From positions 19,303 to 83,302 of the forward strand of contig JAKLJL010000013.1 in NCBI GenBank assembly GCA_023151185.1: a stretch of 64,000 bases of DNA. Reading direction: 5' to 3'. The number at the start of each line of letters is the position of its first letter. Position 1 is the first letter of the stretch. Positions 1-8,713 of this stretch are shown here, one piece after another. Under the pieces are notes generated by a model. It did not search any database, was not told the origin of the DNA, and was given only the letters and a program-made list of their open reading frames with translations. The position numbers and the translations under genes were made by a program. The DNA is from Bacteroidota bacterium. Lineage in GTDB: Bacteria > Bacteroidota > JABWAT01.

Positions 1-2
1 GA

Positions 3-1643
3 ACTCTGATTCTGGATGAATCCTTTGACTGGCAGGGCGATACCTTCCTCAGACACAATCTGAATGAACTGGTGATTTACGAAACCCACCTCAGAGATCT
101 GACGGTACATCCCAGTTCGGGATGCACCCGGCCGGGAACCTACCTGGGCTTCATAGAAGAAAACCAGACCGGCGGACTTCCGCACCTGAGAAAAATGGGG
201 GTGAATGCAGTCGAGTTTCTTCCGCTGATGGAATACGGAAAGATTGAAATTCCCTATCAGAAACAGGTCGAAAACGGGATGATGAATACCTGGAATGCTT
301 ACTCCAGAAACCACTGGGGATACATGACCACCGGGTTTTTTGCCCCTGAAAGTTATTATGCTACCGACGGACACCTGATTCCCGGACAGCGAATCGGGGC
401 CTCGGGCCGGCAGGTAACCGAAATGAAGGAAATGGTCAGGGTTCTGCACGAAAACAACATTGCGGTAATTCTGGATGTGGTGTACAATCACGTTTCCCAG
501 TACAACCACAATCCCCTGAAACTGATTGATAAAAAATATTATTTCCGGCTGGATGAGTGGGGAAATCCCCTGTCAGAAAGCGGATGCGGGAACGATTTCA
601 AGACTGAAAGACCCATGGCACGGCGACTGATTCTGGACTCCATCCGGCACTGGATGACCCACTATCACATCGACGGATTCCGGTTTGATCTGGCCCAACT
701 GATCGACAAGGAAACCTGTGCCCAGATTTACCACGAGGCCCGGAAAATCAATCCGAATGTCTTCCTGGTTGCGGAACCCTGGGGCGGCGGCTACGATCCG
801 AACGGATTTGCTGATATCGGGTGGGCAAGCTGGAACGATCAGATCCGCAACGGACTGAAGGGCTTCCACCCGCATGATGAAAACAAGGGACTCATTTTCG
901 GACGGTTTTTTAACCAGCAGGATTTCTTTTCCCTCGTCCGGTTCGTTCGGGGAAGCCTGAGACAGGACGGCGGCCAGTTTCACCGGCCCTCACAGAATGT
1001 CAATTACCTCGAAAGCCACGACGACCATACCTTTGGCGACTTTATCCGGCTTGCAACCGGCCGGGTTAAACCCGGGCAGAAAATTGATGATCTTACCGAA
1101 AATGCCCGGCTGACCAGTTATGAACTGAAGCTGCACAAACTGGCGGCGACCCTGCTGTTTACTGCACAGGGGAATGTCATGATTGCCCAGGGGCAGGAAT
1201 TCGGGCGGTCGAAGGTGACTGCACCCTCACCGGCCCACGATCCGCACATCGGTGAAATTGATCACAATTCCTATGAAAAGGACAATGAAACCAATTTCAT
1301 CAACTTCAGTCATCTGGAGCTGAATGAGGATCTGGTGGAATTTTACCGGGAACTGATTGCACTGAAGAAAACTTACCGGGTATTCACCCACTGTTCAACA
1401 AAGGATATTAACTTCTTTCCGAACATGAATACCCTGGCGTTATTTTACGAACTGGAAGGCGGCGGATTTGAGGAGCCGGATTTCTTCGTTGCTGTCAATG
1501 CCAATCACCGGCATCCGTCAGACTGCCACCTGCCCGACGGAAAGTGGCAGATCCTGCTGACGAACGGCGACCGGTCGGGTGTTGTTTCAGGGAAACTGAC
1601 GGTTCACCAGACAGAAGCCCTGATCCTCATGAAAATTGACTGA
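3..1643 (+). CDS. GH13 glycogen-debranching/isoamylase-type enzyme (5' end outside window)
   Basis: This is a GH13 alpha-amylase-superfamily enzyme, most like isoamylase/GlgX debranching enzymes that hydrolyse alpha-1,6 branches of glycogen in the cytoplasm. The frame is open from base 3, and the residues before the first in-frame GTG (base 72) already resemble the family (FDW... then LVIYETHLRDLT), so the true start lies upstream. Counting from base 72, the four GH13 motifs are present: DVVYNH (135-140), GFRFDLA with the nucleophile Asp206 (202-208), AEPW with the acid/base Glu235, and ESHDDHT with His326-Asp327. The C-terminal beta domain follows. A branching enzyme or maltogenic amylase is less likely because of the YETHLRDL block. 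The missing N-terminus would normally hold a CBM48 domain. It converges on the SulP gene 12 bp away. Confidence 0.85.
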   Translation, partial: TLILDESFDWQGDTFLRHNLNELVIYETHLRDLTVHPSSGCTRPGTYLGFIEENQTGGLPHLRKMGVNAVEFLPLMEYGKIEIPYQKQVENGMMNTWNAYSRNHWGYMTTGFFAPESYYATDGHLIPGQRIGASGRQVTEMKEMVRVLHENNIAVILDVVYNHVSQYNHNPLKLIDKKYYFRLDEWGNPLSESGCGNDFKTERPMARRLILDSIRHWMTHYHIDGFRFDLAQLIDKETCAQIYHEARKINPNVFLVAEPWGGGYDPNGFADIGWASWNDQIRNGLKGFHPHDENKGLIFGRFFNQQDFFSLVRFVRGSLRQDGGQFHRPSQNVNYLESHDDHTFGDFIRLATGRVKPGQKIDDLTENARLTSYELKLHKLAATLLFTAQGNVMIAQGQEFGRSKVTAPSPAHDPHIGEIDHNSYEKDNETNFINFSHLELNEDLVEFYRELIALKKTYRVFTHCSTKDINFFPNMNTLALFYELEGGGFEEPDFFVAVNANHRHPSDCHLPDGKWQILLTNGDRSGVVSGKLTVHQTEALILMKID

Positions 1644-1658
1644 CCGGCTTTCCGGTCA
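1641..1658. terminator. hairpin formed by the two convergent stop codons
   Basis: TGACCGG-CTTT-CCGGTCA forms a perfect 7-bp stem with a 4-base loop. Its left arm contains the stop codon of the GH13 gene and its right arm the stop codon of the SulP gene on the other strand. There is no T-tract on either side, so a role as bidirectional intrinsic terminator is uncertain. Confidence 0.4.
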
Positions 1659-3323
1659 GGATCTGCTGCCGCTGCCAGAGACCTGCTTCCTGCCAAATTC
1701 AATCGCTTCATCCAGATTTCCGAAGAAATAATCTTCCCCCAACCGGTCATAAAATCCCGTCCGGGTGGCAGTAAACAGCGGCTGGGTATGAATCTCGGAA
1801 ATGACCAGACGGATCCCGGTTTTTTCGCACCGGTCTTTTAATTCTTCAAGTGCATGCAGACCGCCCGCATCCATGTACGGCACACTCCGCATCCGTAAAA
1901 TCAGTACTTTGGGAGAGTTTTTCCCGATGTTGAGGGTGTCATGGAATTTATCCACAATCCCGAAGAAAAACGGCCCTGAAATTTCGAATACCTCGACTCC
2001 TTTGGGAATTTCACGGGTGGTCACTGAGTTTGCATCCGGGACGTCTTCAGAATCTTCGATTTCCTTCGAGATAATTTTCACATTGCTGACATCAGCCATC
2101 CGCTTCATAAAAATAAAGGCAGCCAGGATCATCCCGACTTCAATAGCCACGGTCAGATCGATCAGAACCGTCAGGAAAAAGGTTGTCAGCAGCACAATAA
2201 TATCTGCCCTCGGGCCTTTCAGGATGGACCGGAAGGCATCCCGTTCACTCATATTCCAGGCGACGAAAACCAGAATTGCAGCCAGTGTGGCCATGGGAAT
2301 GAGGCCTGCCCACTTCCCGGCAACCAGCATGATAACCAGAAGCACCAGAGCATGGGTCATTCCGGAAACCGGTGTCCGTCCGCCGTTTTTTACATTGGTA
2401 GCTGTTCTGGCAATGGCACCGGTGGCAGGAATGCCGCCGAAAACCGGAGAAAAAAGATTGGCAACCCCCTGGGCTACCAGTTCCATGTTCGACCGGTGAC
2501 GGCCGCCGATCATCCCGTCGGCAACAACAGCACTGAGCAGCGATTCAATGGCAGCCAGAAGGGCAATGGTGGTGGCCGGGATAATCAGATTCCGGATCAC
2601 TTCCCAGCTTAGATGAGGAAAGACCGGAACAGGCAGGGAATCGGGAATTTCACCGAACCGGCTGTGAATCGTCTCCACCGGCAGACTGAAAAACTGGACT
2701 GCAGCGGTTGACAGTACCAGGGCAATGAGCGACCCGGGAATTTTCTGGTTGACCTTCGGCCAGAACACAATGATGGCAAGCGACCCGGCGGCTATCAGAA
2801 AGGCCCACGGATTCAAAGTGTGAATATGACCCGAATAGGCCAGAATTTTTTCAAAAAACTCACTGGGAACCGACCCCATTTCCAACCCGAAAAAATCCTT
2901 GATCTGCGACAGGAAAATAATGACGGCGATTCCGGAGGTAAATCCGGTAATGATGGGGTAGGGTATATACTTGATCAGCCCGCCGAACTTGGCAAAACCC
3001 ATAATGATGAGGATGCCACCTGCCATAATGGTGGCAATCATCAGACCATCGATACCGTACTTCTCGATAATGCCATAAACAATGACAACGAAGGCTCCGG
3101 TTGGTCCCCCGATCTGAACCCGGCTTCCCCCAAGAAAGGAAATGATAAATCCGGCTACAATGGCGGTGTAAAGACCTTTTTCGGGCGAAACCCCCGAGGC
3201 AATGGCAAAAGCAATGGCCAGCGGAAGGGCAACGATCCCGACGATGGTGCCGGCGGTAAGGTCTTTATAGAACTGCTGGGTGGAGTAGTCTTTGAGGGTG
3301 GTAAAAAACTTGGGAACAAACAT
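1656..3323 (-). CDS. SulP-family anion permease with C-terminal STAS domain
   Basis: This is an inner-membrane anion transporter of the SulP/SLC26 family (sulfate, bicarbonate or another anion). The 555 residues have the usual architecture: a short cytoplasmic start, a membrane domain from about residue 25 to 410 beginning with the family sequence [21 protein letters not shown], and a STAS domain from about 430 to 545 ([13 protein letters not shown] ... [17 protein letters not shown]). The conserved segment around [22 protein letters not shown] is intact. The substrate cannot be read from sequence. A beta-carbonic anhydrase is present in the window (62 kb) but is not linked to it. The gene stands alone, converging on the GH13 gene. 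Confidence 0.9.
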   Translation of the reverse strand: MFVPKFFTTLKDYSTQQFYKDLTAGTIVGIVALPLAIAFAIASGVSPEKGLYTAIVAGFIISFLGGSRVQIGGPTGAFVVIVYGIIEKYGIDGLMIATIMAGGILIIMGFAKFGGLIKYIPYPIITGFTSGIAVIIFLSQIKDFFGLEMGSVPSEFFEKILAYSGHIHTLNPWAFLIAAGSLAIIVFWPKVNQKIPGSLIALVLSTAAVQFFSLPVETIHSRFGEIPDSLPVPVFPHLSWEVIRNLIIPATTIALLAAIESLLSAVVADGMIGGRHRSNMELVAQGVANLFSPVFGGIPATGAIARTATNVKNGGRTPVSGMTHALVLLVIMLVAGKWAGLIPMATLAAILVFVAWNMSERDAFRSILKGPRADIIVLLTTFFLTVLIDLTVAIEVGMILAAFIFMKRMADVSNVKIISKEIEDSEDVPDANSVTTREIPKGVEVFEISGPFFFGIVDKFHDTLNIGKNSPKVLILRMRSVPYMDAGGLHALEELKDRCEKTGIRLVISEIHTQPLFTATRTGFYDRLGEDYFFGNLDEAIEFGRKQVSGSGSRS

Positions 3324-3447
3324 GGCAGATTTCGGAAAAAATGTGAACAGAGAGAAACAGATGACTCTTCAATTTCCCCGAAAAAACCGGAAAGATCAAT
3401 TTAAAATAAAGGAAAGTGACACCAGAAACCGTAAAAAGTGAGGAAGA

Positions 3448-4440
3448 TCAATCTTCGGTCTCCCGTTCCCGGTTCAGATTTTCGAGGGGACGGGCATCCA
3501 GTCCGGCTTCTCTGAGCCACCGGGCAAAGGACCGGTTGAATCCGTGATAGACAAGAACTTCCTCTGCTCCCGATTCGCGGACGGCCAGATTCAGTTCAGC
3601 CCAGTCGGCATGATCCGACAGAACAAATCCACGGTCAAATCCGGTTTGACGGGTTTTTCCCGTTGCCATCCATCCGGATGCAAAGGCGATGGATGTCTTC
3701 CCGAAAACAGACTCATCCCGGAACTGACTTCCGGAAACCGGTGCCAGAATCAGACTTCCTTCCAGATCCCGCCGGGTGACGGTTTTGTCAAGAAGACGGG
3801 AAGGCGGAAGAGGAATTCCGTGAGCCCGCAGGGCTTCATTCATTTTCTCTGCCGACGGATGGCAGAATACCGAACCGGTAGTCAGATCCAGTCCGGCAAG
3901 AAGCCGTTGGGCTTTGCCCAGTGAGTAAGCATTCAGAACTGAGGTAATCCCCTTTTCCCGGTTGGCTTTCCACCATCGGTTAATCTGGTTCATTACCCCG
4001 GCCTGATCGGGCCACTGGTAAACCGGCAGACCGAAGGTGGCTTCAGTAACCAGAATATCACAGGCAACCGGCTCGAAGGGAACGGTCAGTCCGTCCGGTT
4101 TGACTTTGTAATCTCCGGTGACCACCGCAACCCTTCCCCGGTGCTCAATCCGGATCTGGGCGGAACCGATGATATGTCCGGCCGGGTGCAGCGAAACGGT
4201 GACGTCACCGATCCGGAGTGACTGGTTATAGTCCCGGGTTTCAACGGGCATGGAAGTACCGAGGCGGGCTCTGAGAACCGGAAGGGAGTCGGTGTGAACC
4301 AGGCAGGAACCGTGACCCGACCGGGCATGATCCGAATGGCCGTGGGTAATTACCGCCCGTGGGACCGGTTTCATCGGATCAATGTAAAAATCACCGGCAG
4401 GGCAATACAGTCCGGCCGGAGTCAGATCAAGCAGTTTCAT
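3448..4440 (-). CDS. ligase-associated-type DNA exonuclease (metallo-beta-lactamase/beta-CASP fold)
   Basis: This 330-residue metallo-beta-lactamase-fold nuclease matches the family called ligase-associated DNA exonuclease, related to the CPSF/SNM1 nucleases. The metal-binding signature THGHSDHA is at residues 32-39, followed by HPAGHIIGSAQI, VTGDYK and a late FVLSDHADW, the expected order of metal ligands. The C-terminal VLVYHGFNRSFARWL block is also typical. In many genomes the gene sits beside an ATP-dependent DNA ligase and an Lhr-like helicase. Neither is adjacent here, so the usual repair context is missing. Family assignment is firm; the DNA substrate is inferred. Confidence 0.82.
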   Translation of the reverse strand: MKLLDLTPAGLYCPAGDFYIDPMKPVPRAVITHGHSDHARSGHGSCLVHTDSLPVLRARLGTSMPVETRDYNQSLRIGDVTVSLHPAGHIIGSAQIRIEHRGRVAVVTGDYKVKPDGLTVPFEPVACDILVTEATFGLPVYQWPDQAGVMNQINRWWKANREKGITSVLNAYSLGKAQRLLAGLDLTTGSVFCHPSAEKMNEALRAHGIPLPPSRLLDKTVTRRDLEGSLILAPVSGSQFRDESVFGKTSIAFASGWMATGKTRQTGFDRGFVLSDHADWAELNLAVRESGAEEVLVYHGFNRSFARWLREAGLDARPLENLNRERETED

Positions 4441-4617
4441 CCGGTAAAGATAAGCAGAGGCATCCTGATTTCTGAACGGACAGTTTTCTGCCGGAATTCA
4501 GGACCGGATGTGGTGGAATGGGTCTATCCGGGCTTTAATTTCAGACCTTTTTTGCTTAATTTGATTTTTTCCGGACTGACCTGCCGGAGTGACCAACTGA
4601 CAGAAAAGGAATTGACT

Positions 4618-5475
4618 ATGAAAACGACCTCCATCAGAAAACCAATTGCAGCAGGAACCCTGTATCCTTCAGACCCGGCGGATCTGAAAAAACAGGTGAC
4701 CGATATTCTGAACTCAGCCGGAAATTCTCTTCCCGGATCTCCCAAAATCCTGGTTGTCCCCCAGGGAAGCTATACCGACTGCCGGGATCTTTATGCCTCG
4801 GCTTATGCCTCGGTGAAGGGAAAACAGGTTGAAACCGTTGTCCTCGCCGCTTATTCAGAAACTGAATTTTTCAATTTTATCTCTGTTTTTTCAGGAGATG
4901 AATATCACACCCCGCTCGGTGCACTCAAAATTGACTACCTCATGCGGGATGAGTTTGCCGATGAAGATGACGACATTTACGTAAGTGACAAAGGCCATTT
5001 CAGCAAGGATTCCTTTATTGAACTGCAGCTTCCCTTTCTGCAGACGGCTCTGGAACCCGGATTTAAAATCCTACCGGTTGTTATCGGAAACCAGACCCGT
5101 GAGTTCTGCGATGAACTGTCGAATGCCATGGGTGAAATCCTGAGTTCCCGCAATGTCCTGATCGTTCTCTGTGCGGATATGATCAGCGATCCGTCAGCTT
5201 CCCCAGAGACCCTTTCCGGTCTGATTGCCGAACTGGAAGAAAAAATCCGGTCACGCCAAACCGACTCCTTTTTCACCCGGGAATTGAAAAATAAATTTCA
5301 GGCCGGTGCCTTTGGACCGCTTCATATTGCCAACCGGGTTTCCGATATGACCGGATACAAAACCTTCCATCTGCTGAACCACCAGACAGCTCAGGAAAAA
5401 TGGGACAACGGGGACCACCTGGTTACCTACTTTTCCATGGCCTGGACCCGTTCCGGCGGACCCAGACACAGTTAA
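4618..5475 (+). CDS. degenerate Memo-like protein (AmmeMemoRadiSam system protein B family)
   Basis: The start was placed at ATG 4618, preceded by AAAGGA 8 bases upstream, giving 285 residues. The frame is open further 5' but lies there over the opposite-strand exonuclease gene. The family signature is recognisable: AGTLYPSDPADLKKQV at the N-terminus, then a PQGSYTDCRDLYASAYA block, SFIELQLPFLQTAL, and a late LVTYFSMAW strand. The Memo metal site is altered: the usual PHAGY is PQGSY, so the first histidine ligand is gone, and the usual EHSLEVQLPFL histidine is replaced in KDSFIELQLPFL. It is probably a non-metal or non-catalytic paralogue. The AMMECR1 and radical SAM partners of the family are not in the window. 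It begins a co-directional run reaching 12197. Confidence 0.7.
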   Translation: MKTTSIRKPIAAGTLYPSDPADLKKQVTDILNSAGNSLPGSPKILVVPQGSYTDCRDLYASAYASVKGKQVETVVLAAYSETEFFNFISVFSGDEYHTPLGALKIDYLMRDEFADEDDDIYVSDKGHFSKDSFIELQLPFLQTALEPGFKILPVVIGNQTREFCDELSNAMGEILSSRNVLIVLCADMISDPSASPETLSGLIAELEEKIRSRQTDSFFTRELKNKFQAGAFGPLHIANRVSDMTGYKTFHLLNHQTAQEKWDNGDHLVTYFSMAWTRSGGPRHS

Positions 5476-5490
5476 CCGGAACCCGTACCC

Positions 5491-6414
5491 ATGCAGCCAA
5501 AAAAGCAGACCTTTAAATCGTACCGGATTTCAATTTTCGGAGCTGGCCGGCTGGGTTCGACCCTGGCCCGTCATCTCCATTCGCTGGGAAACTCTCCGTT
5601 TTCCCTGATTTCCGGTTCGGTTTCCTGGCTTGAACTTCTGGCTGCCGACTCGCACCCGGTCAATATCAGTTCCCGGCCGGATGATCTCCACCGGGAATCC
5701 AATCTGATTTTCCTGTGCGTCCCCGATCAGGAATTACCTTCAGTCGTTCAGCAACTGGCCAACATTTTGTTTTTTGACTGGCAGAATGCCGTCGTTGTCC
5801 ACTGTTCCGGCGCCCAGACAGCTCAGGTTCTTCAGCCGTTGGCCCGGCTGGGTGCCGTAACGGCTGCCATGCACCCGATTCAGACTTTCCCGACTAAAAC
5901 TGAACCGGCTTCCCGCTTTTCTGATATTTACTGGGGAATCGAAACTGCCCAGGCGAACCAGAAACAGATCCGGGACCTGGTCCATGATCTCGGCGGCCAT
6001 CCGGTTCTGATTCCTGCCCAGGCAAAGGCCCTGTACCATCTGGCCTGTGTGCTCTCGAGTAACTACCTGGTCACGCTGGTCAGTTTATCGTCAGAAGTAC
6101 TGGCCGGCTGCGGACTCCCGCGGGAAGATGCCTTTAAAATGATGGCTCCGCTGATTTCCGGAACACTTGAAAGCCTCGGGAAACAAACTCCTGAAAAAGC
6201 ACTGACGGGCCCGATTGCCCGGGGTGATTCAGAAACCATCCGGAAACATGTCTCTGAACTTGCTGACCAGTTGCCGCACCTGGTGCCGGTTTACCGGAGT
6301 CTTGCCTCAGAAACCGTCCGTCTGGCGGTAAAAAAGGGAACCGTTTCCCCGGCATCCGCTGCCTCACTGATGACGGTTCTGTCACCTCCTGACGGGGATA
6401 CCGGGAATGGGTGA
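5491..6414 (+). CDS. Rossmann-fold DUF2520 protein (ProC/ketopantoate-reductase-like)
   Basis: The 307 residues begin with a dinucleotide-binding Rossmann motif (ISIFGAGRLGSTLARHL, about residues 12-28), and continue with the IFLCVPDQELP strand-turn and a VVHCSGAQ segment typical of DUF2520 proteins. The C-terminal half is helical, as in ProC-like and ketopantoate-reductase-like dehydrogenases, and contains MHPIQTFP and the long helix with HLACVLSSNYLVTLVSLS. An NAD(P)-dependent dehydrogenase role is inferred and the substrate is unknown. It starts 15 bp after the Memo-like gene and overlaps the next gene by 8 bp, which suggests co-transcription. Confidence 0.75.
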   Translation: MQPKKQTFKSYRISIFGAGRLGSTLARHLHSLGNSPFSLISGSVSWLELLAADSHPVNISSRPDDLHRESNLIFLCVPDQELPSVVQQLANILFFDWQNAVVVHCSGAQTAQVLQPLARLGAVTAAMHPIQTFPTKTEPASRFSDIYWGIETAQANQKQIRDLVHDLGGHPVLIPAQAKALYHLACVLSSNYLVTLVSLSSEVLAGCGLPREDAFKMMAPLISGTLESLGKQTPEKALTGPIARGDSETIRKHVSELADQLPHLVPVYRSLASETVRLAVKKGTVSPASAASLMTVLSPPDGDTGNG

Positions 6415-8239
6415 GGCCCTCCGGTTTCGGCTTCCCTTCCTCCTTTTTCTGCCTTGTTTTCTGACACCGGCTATCGGAATTTCACAATCACAACCGGCAC
6501 CGGTCACCTATTCCTATCAGCAGTTTCTCAACACCGCCCGGGCTGATCTGTCTGCCCAGATTCCGGTTCATAGCCCGGCCAGCCTTTCGGGTCTGACTGA
6601 ATTCAGATATCAGACCCTGATCAATAAAAACAACCAGCATCAGATCCGGGATGAAATAACCGCATCAGTTCTGCTTCGCCGCCCGGTTCTGGATTCTGCC
6701 GGTATCCAGACGGATGTAAGAACCCTGTCGGTCTTTCTCGACCAGGAAAAAGTATTTTCCCGGAGCCTGGAGTGGTCGGGAACCGCCGGGTTGTATTACC
6801 GCAACAGCAACTCACATACTTCAGCCTCAGCCGGTATCTGGCTGACTGAGCAAAAAAAACAGCAGGCTGCCGGACCGGCAGCAGACCTTAAGCATCAGTC
6901 CGAAGAACTGCTCACCGAATGGGCCCAAAGCCGTCTCGATCTGGCCTGGTTTACCGGATCGGCCGGGAAACGGGAACTGGACCGGAGGAATTTTACCGTC
7001 ACGGTTCAGGACCCGGGTCAAACTTTCTACAGTCTGTCCTGGCAGCGGTATCAGCTCAGCCGGGACTATCTCGCCGGAACGGTTTCGGGTGACTCTCAAC
7101 TGGATTACCGGGATGAAGCTTCTGACCGCATTTCACTAAGAGTGAACTCGCCTGAACTGCTGTCGGTTTTTCAGGCAGAACTGCAGTCCTCCTGGGCAGA
7201 CCGAACGGTGAAGCGGCGGTCTGATCTGGCCGGAATTCTGAATCCGAATTACCAGGTCAGGTCAGGGTCTGCAGAAAATGAACTGGCTCTGTCGGCCCGG
7301 CTCGGTGGCTGGCAGTTCCGGTTTCCGGTTGCGGTTTCATCCGGCACCGAAGACTATTCCGTTCTCGAAACCCGGGGCCTGACCGGCAGCAATGAAGATA
7401 TTCAGAATGATAAACTGAGAAAACGGAATCTGGAAACCCGGATGACCCGCATCAGTCCGTCACTCCGGTGGACTTACGGACGGTGGACTTCAGGAACCGG
7501 TGTTCTGATTTCGAAAAACCAGCTCTTTAATCCCGAAAATAACCGGTATGATGATTTTGATACCGGAACGCTGGGGTTCATGCAGGAAATTACCTACACC
7601 CGGTCAGCCCGGTCTGTGTTTGCTGCTGAGGCCGGTTACCAGCAGATTCACCAGGTCTTTATCCACCGTGACCGGTCGGGTGATAATTATAAAAACTACC
7701 TGATCCGGCTGGCCGGTCACTGGCGGGAGCAGTTCAAAGACGAGGGGTATCATTCTCTCCGGGTTCAGATTTCCTCTCAGCTCAGAGCTTTCGATTATGA
7801 TGACCGCTTTACCTCCAAAAAAAGTTTTTCCTTCCGGGTATTAACCGTCGAAGATTCACTTTCGGGTTCCCTGTTCCGCCAAATCTGGTTTTTCAGACTC
7901 CGGACCGGTGAGACCAGTCAGGGAACTTATTTCCCCGGCAGACAGACCGAACTGCCCGTCCGGCATCTGTCTTACTACCTGGCAGAACCCGGACTTACCT
8001 TTGGCCGGACTCTTCTGTCCGTTTCCTGGCGGCTCGTTTCCCAGGATCAGTTCGTCTGGACAAAGGGTACCTGGACGTTTCAGCAGAACATCCGGCAGAG
8101 CGGGCCGGTGATTCAGTCAACCCTCACCACCGCCTGGATGGAGTTTTCCGGTGACATCTGGCTTATGTCCCGGAAAATGACCGGTGAAAAGTCCGGTTTC
8201 CTGCCTTCCCTGACCCTGAACTGCCGGTACCGGTGGTAA
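6407..8239 (+). CDS. predicted outer-membrane beta-barrel-like protein, unknown function
   Basis: This is a 610-residue protein I do not recognise. It has an N-terminal signal peptide (LPFLLFLPCFLTPAIG, cleavage probably near residue 25). The body is rich in alternating hydrophobic/polar strands with many Arg, Tyr, Trp, Ser and Gln residues, and it ends in an aromatic-terminated strand (LTLNCRYRW), as expected for an outer-membrane barrel. Long segments read as paired beta-strands (for example SLRWTYGRWTSGTGVLISKN). The start ATG overlaps the 3' end of the DUF2520 gene (ATGGGTGA), consistent with translational coupling. Beyond export and a barrel-like fold nothing specific can be assigned. 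Confidence 0.6.
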   Translation: MGEALRFRLPFLLFLPCFLTPAIGISQSQPAPVTYSYQQFLNTARADLSAQIPVHSPASLSGLTEFRYQTLINKNNQHQIRDEITASVLLRRPVLDSAGIQTDVRTLSVFLDQEKVFSRSLEWSGTAGLYYRNSNSHTSASAGIWLTEQKKQQAAGPAADLKHQSEELLTEWAQSRLDLAWFTGSAGKRELDRRNFTVTVQDPGQTFYSLSWQRYQLSRDYLAGTVSGDSQLDYRDEASDRISLRVNSPELLSVFQAELQSSWADRTVKRRSDLAGILNPNYQVRSGSAENELALSARLGGWQFRFPVAVSSGTEDYSVLETRGLTGSNEDIQNDKLRKRNLETRMTRISPSLRWTYGRWTSGTGVLISKNQLFNPENNRYDDFDTGTLGFMQEITYTRSARSVFAAEAGYQQIHQVFIHRDRSGDNYKNYLIRLAGHWREQFKDEGYHSLRVQISSQLRAFDYDDRFTSKKSFSFRVLTVEDSLSGSLFRQIWFFRLRTGETSQGTYFPGRQTELPVRHLSYYLAEPGLTFGRTLLSVSWRLVSQDQFVWTKGTWTFQQNIRQSGPVIQSTLTTAWMEFSGDIWLMSRKMTGEKSGFLPSLTLNCRYRW

Positions 8240-8305
8240 TTCAGGCCCGGAATTGCGAATCAGCGCCAGAAAAGCTATTTTCAGACAGAAAATCAGCGGG
8301 ATTAC

Positions 8306-8713
8306 ATGGAACTGACCATTTTTTCTGATCCGGCCAACGTCAGGAACATCGAAGATTTCATCATCGAAACCTGCGAAGGATGGAATCTGAACGAAGACGA
8401 CATCAATGCACTGATGATTGCCGTTACCGAGGCTGCCAATAATGCGGTCTTTCATGGCAACCGCAGCGATCCCGCTAAAAAGGTAACCGTTTCGATGGAT
8501 CTTGACGGATCTCTGCTGAAAGTTTCTGTCCGGGATCAGGGTGCCGGGTTTGATCCGCATAAAATCCCCGATCCGCTCGCCGAAGAAAACCTGCTGAAAA
8601 CTTCAGGACGGGGTGTGTTTTTGATGCGGAATATCATGAAAGACGTCCAGTACGCCTTTTCACCCGAAGGTACCACCGTGTCCATGACTTTTGATGTAAC
8701 CCCCGGTTCATGA
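8306..8713 (+). CDS. RsbW/SpoIIAB-like anti-sigma-factor serine kinase (HATPase_c_2)
   Basis: This is a compact 135-residue GHKL ATPase of the RsbW/SpoIIAB type, which usually phosphorylates an anti-anti-sigma STAS protein and binds a sigma factor or other partner. It has the N-box TEAANNAVFHGN (residues 41-52), the G1 box DQGAGFD (77-83) and the G2 box SGRGVFLM (100-107), which covers the whole domain. No STAS-only antagonist or sigma factor is next to it, so the partner is unknown. Its last codons overlap the next gene's start (ATGA at 8710). Confidence 0.85.
   Translation: MELTIFSDPANVRNIEDFIIETCEGWNLNEDDINALMIAVTEAANNAVFHGNRSDPAKKVTVSMDLDGSLLKVSVRDQGAGFDPHKIPDPLAEENLLKTSGRGVFLMRNIMKDVQYAFSPEGTTVSMTFDVTPGS

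Noticed and set aside
2820..3404. 194-codon frame opposite the SulP gene
   Set aside because: It lies over a well-conserved transporter gene and its composition (Gly/Asn/Lys-rich, no motif) is that of a complementary-strand shadow.
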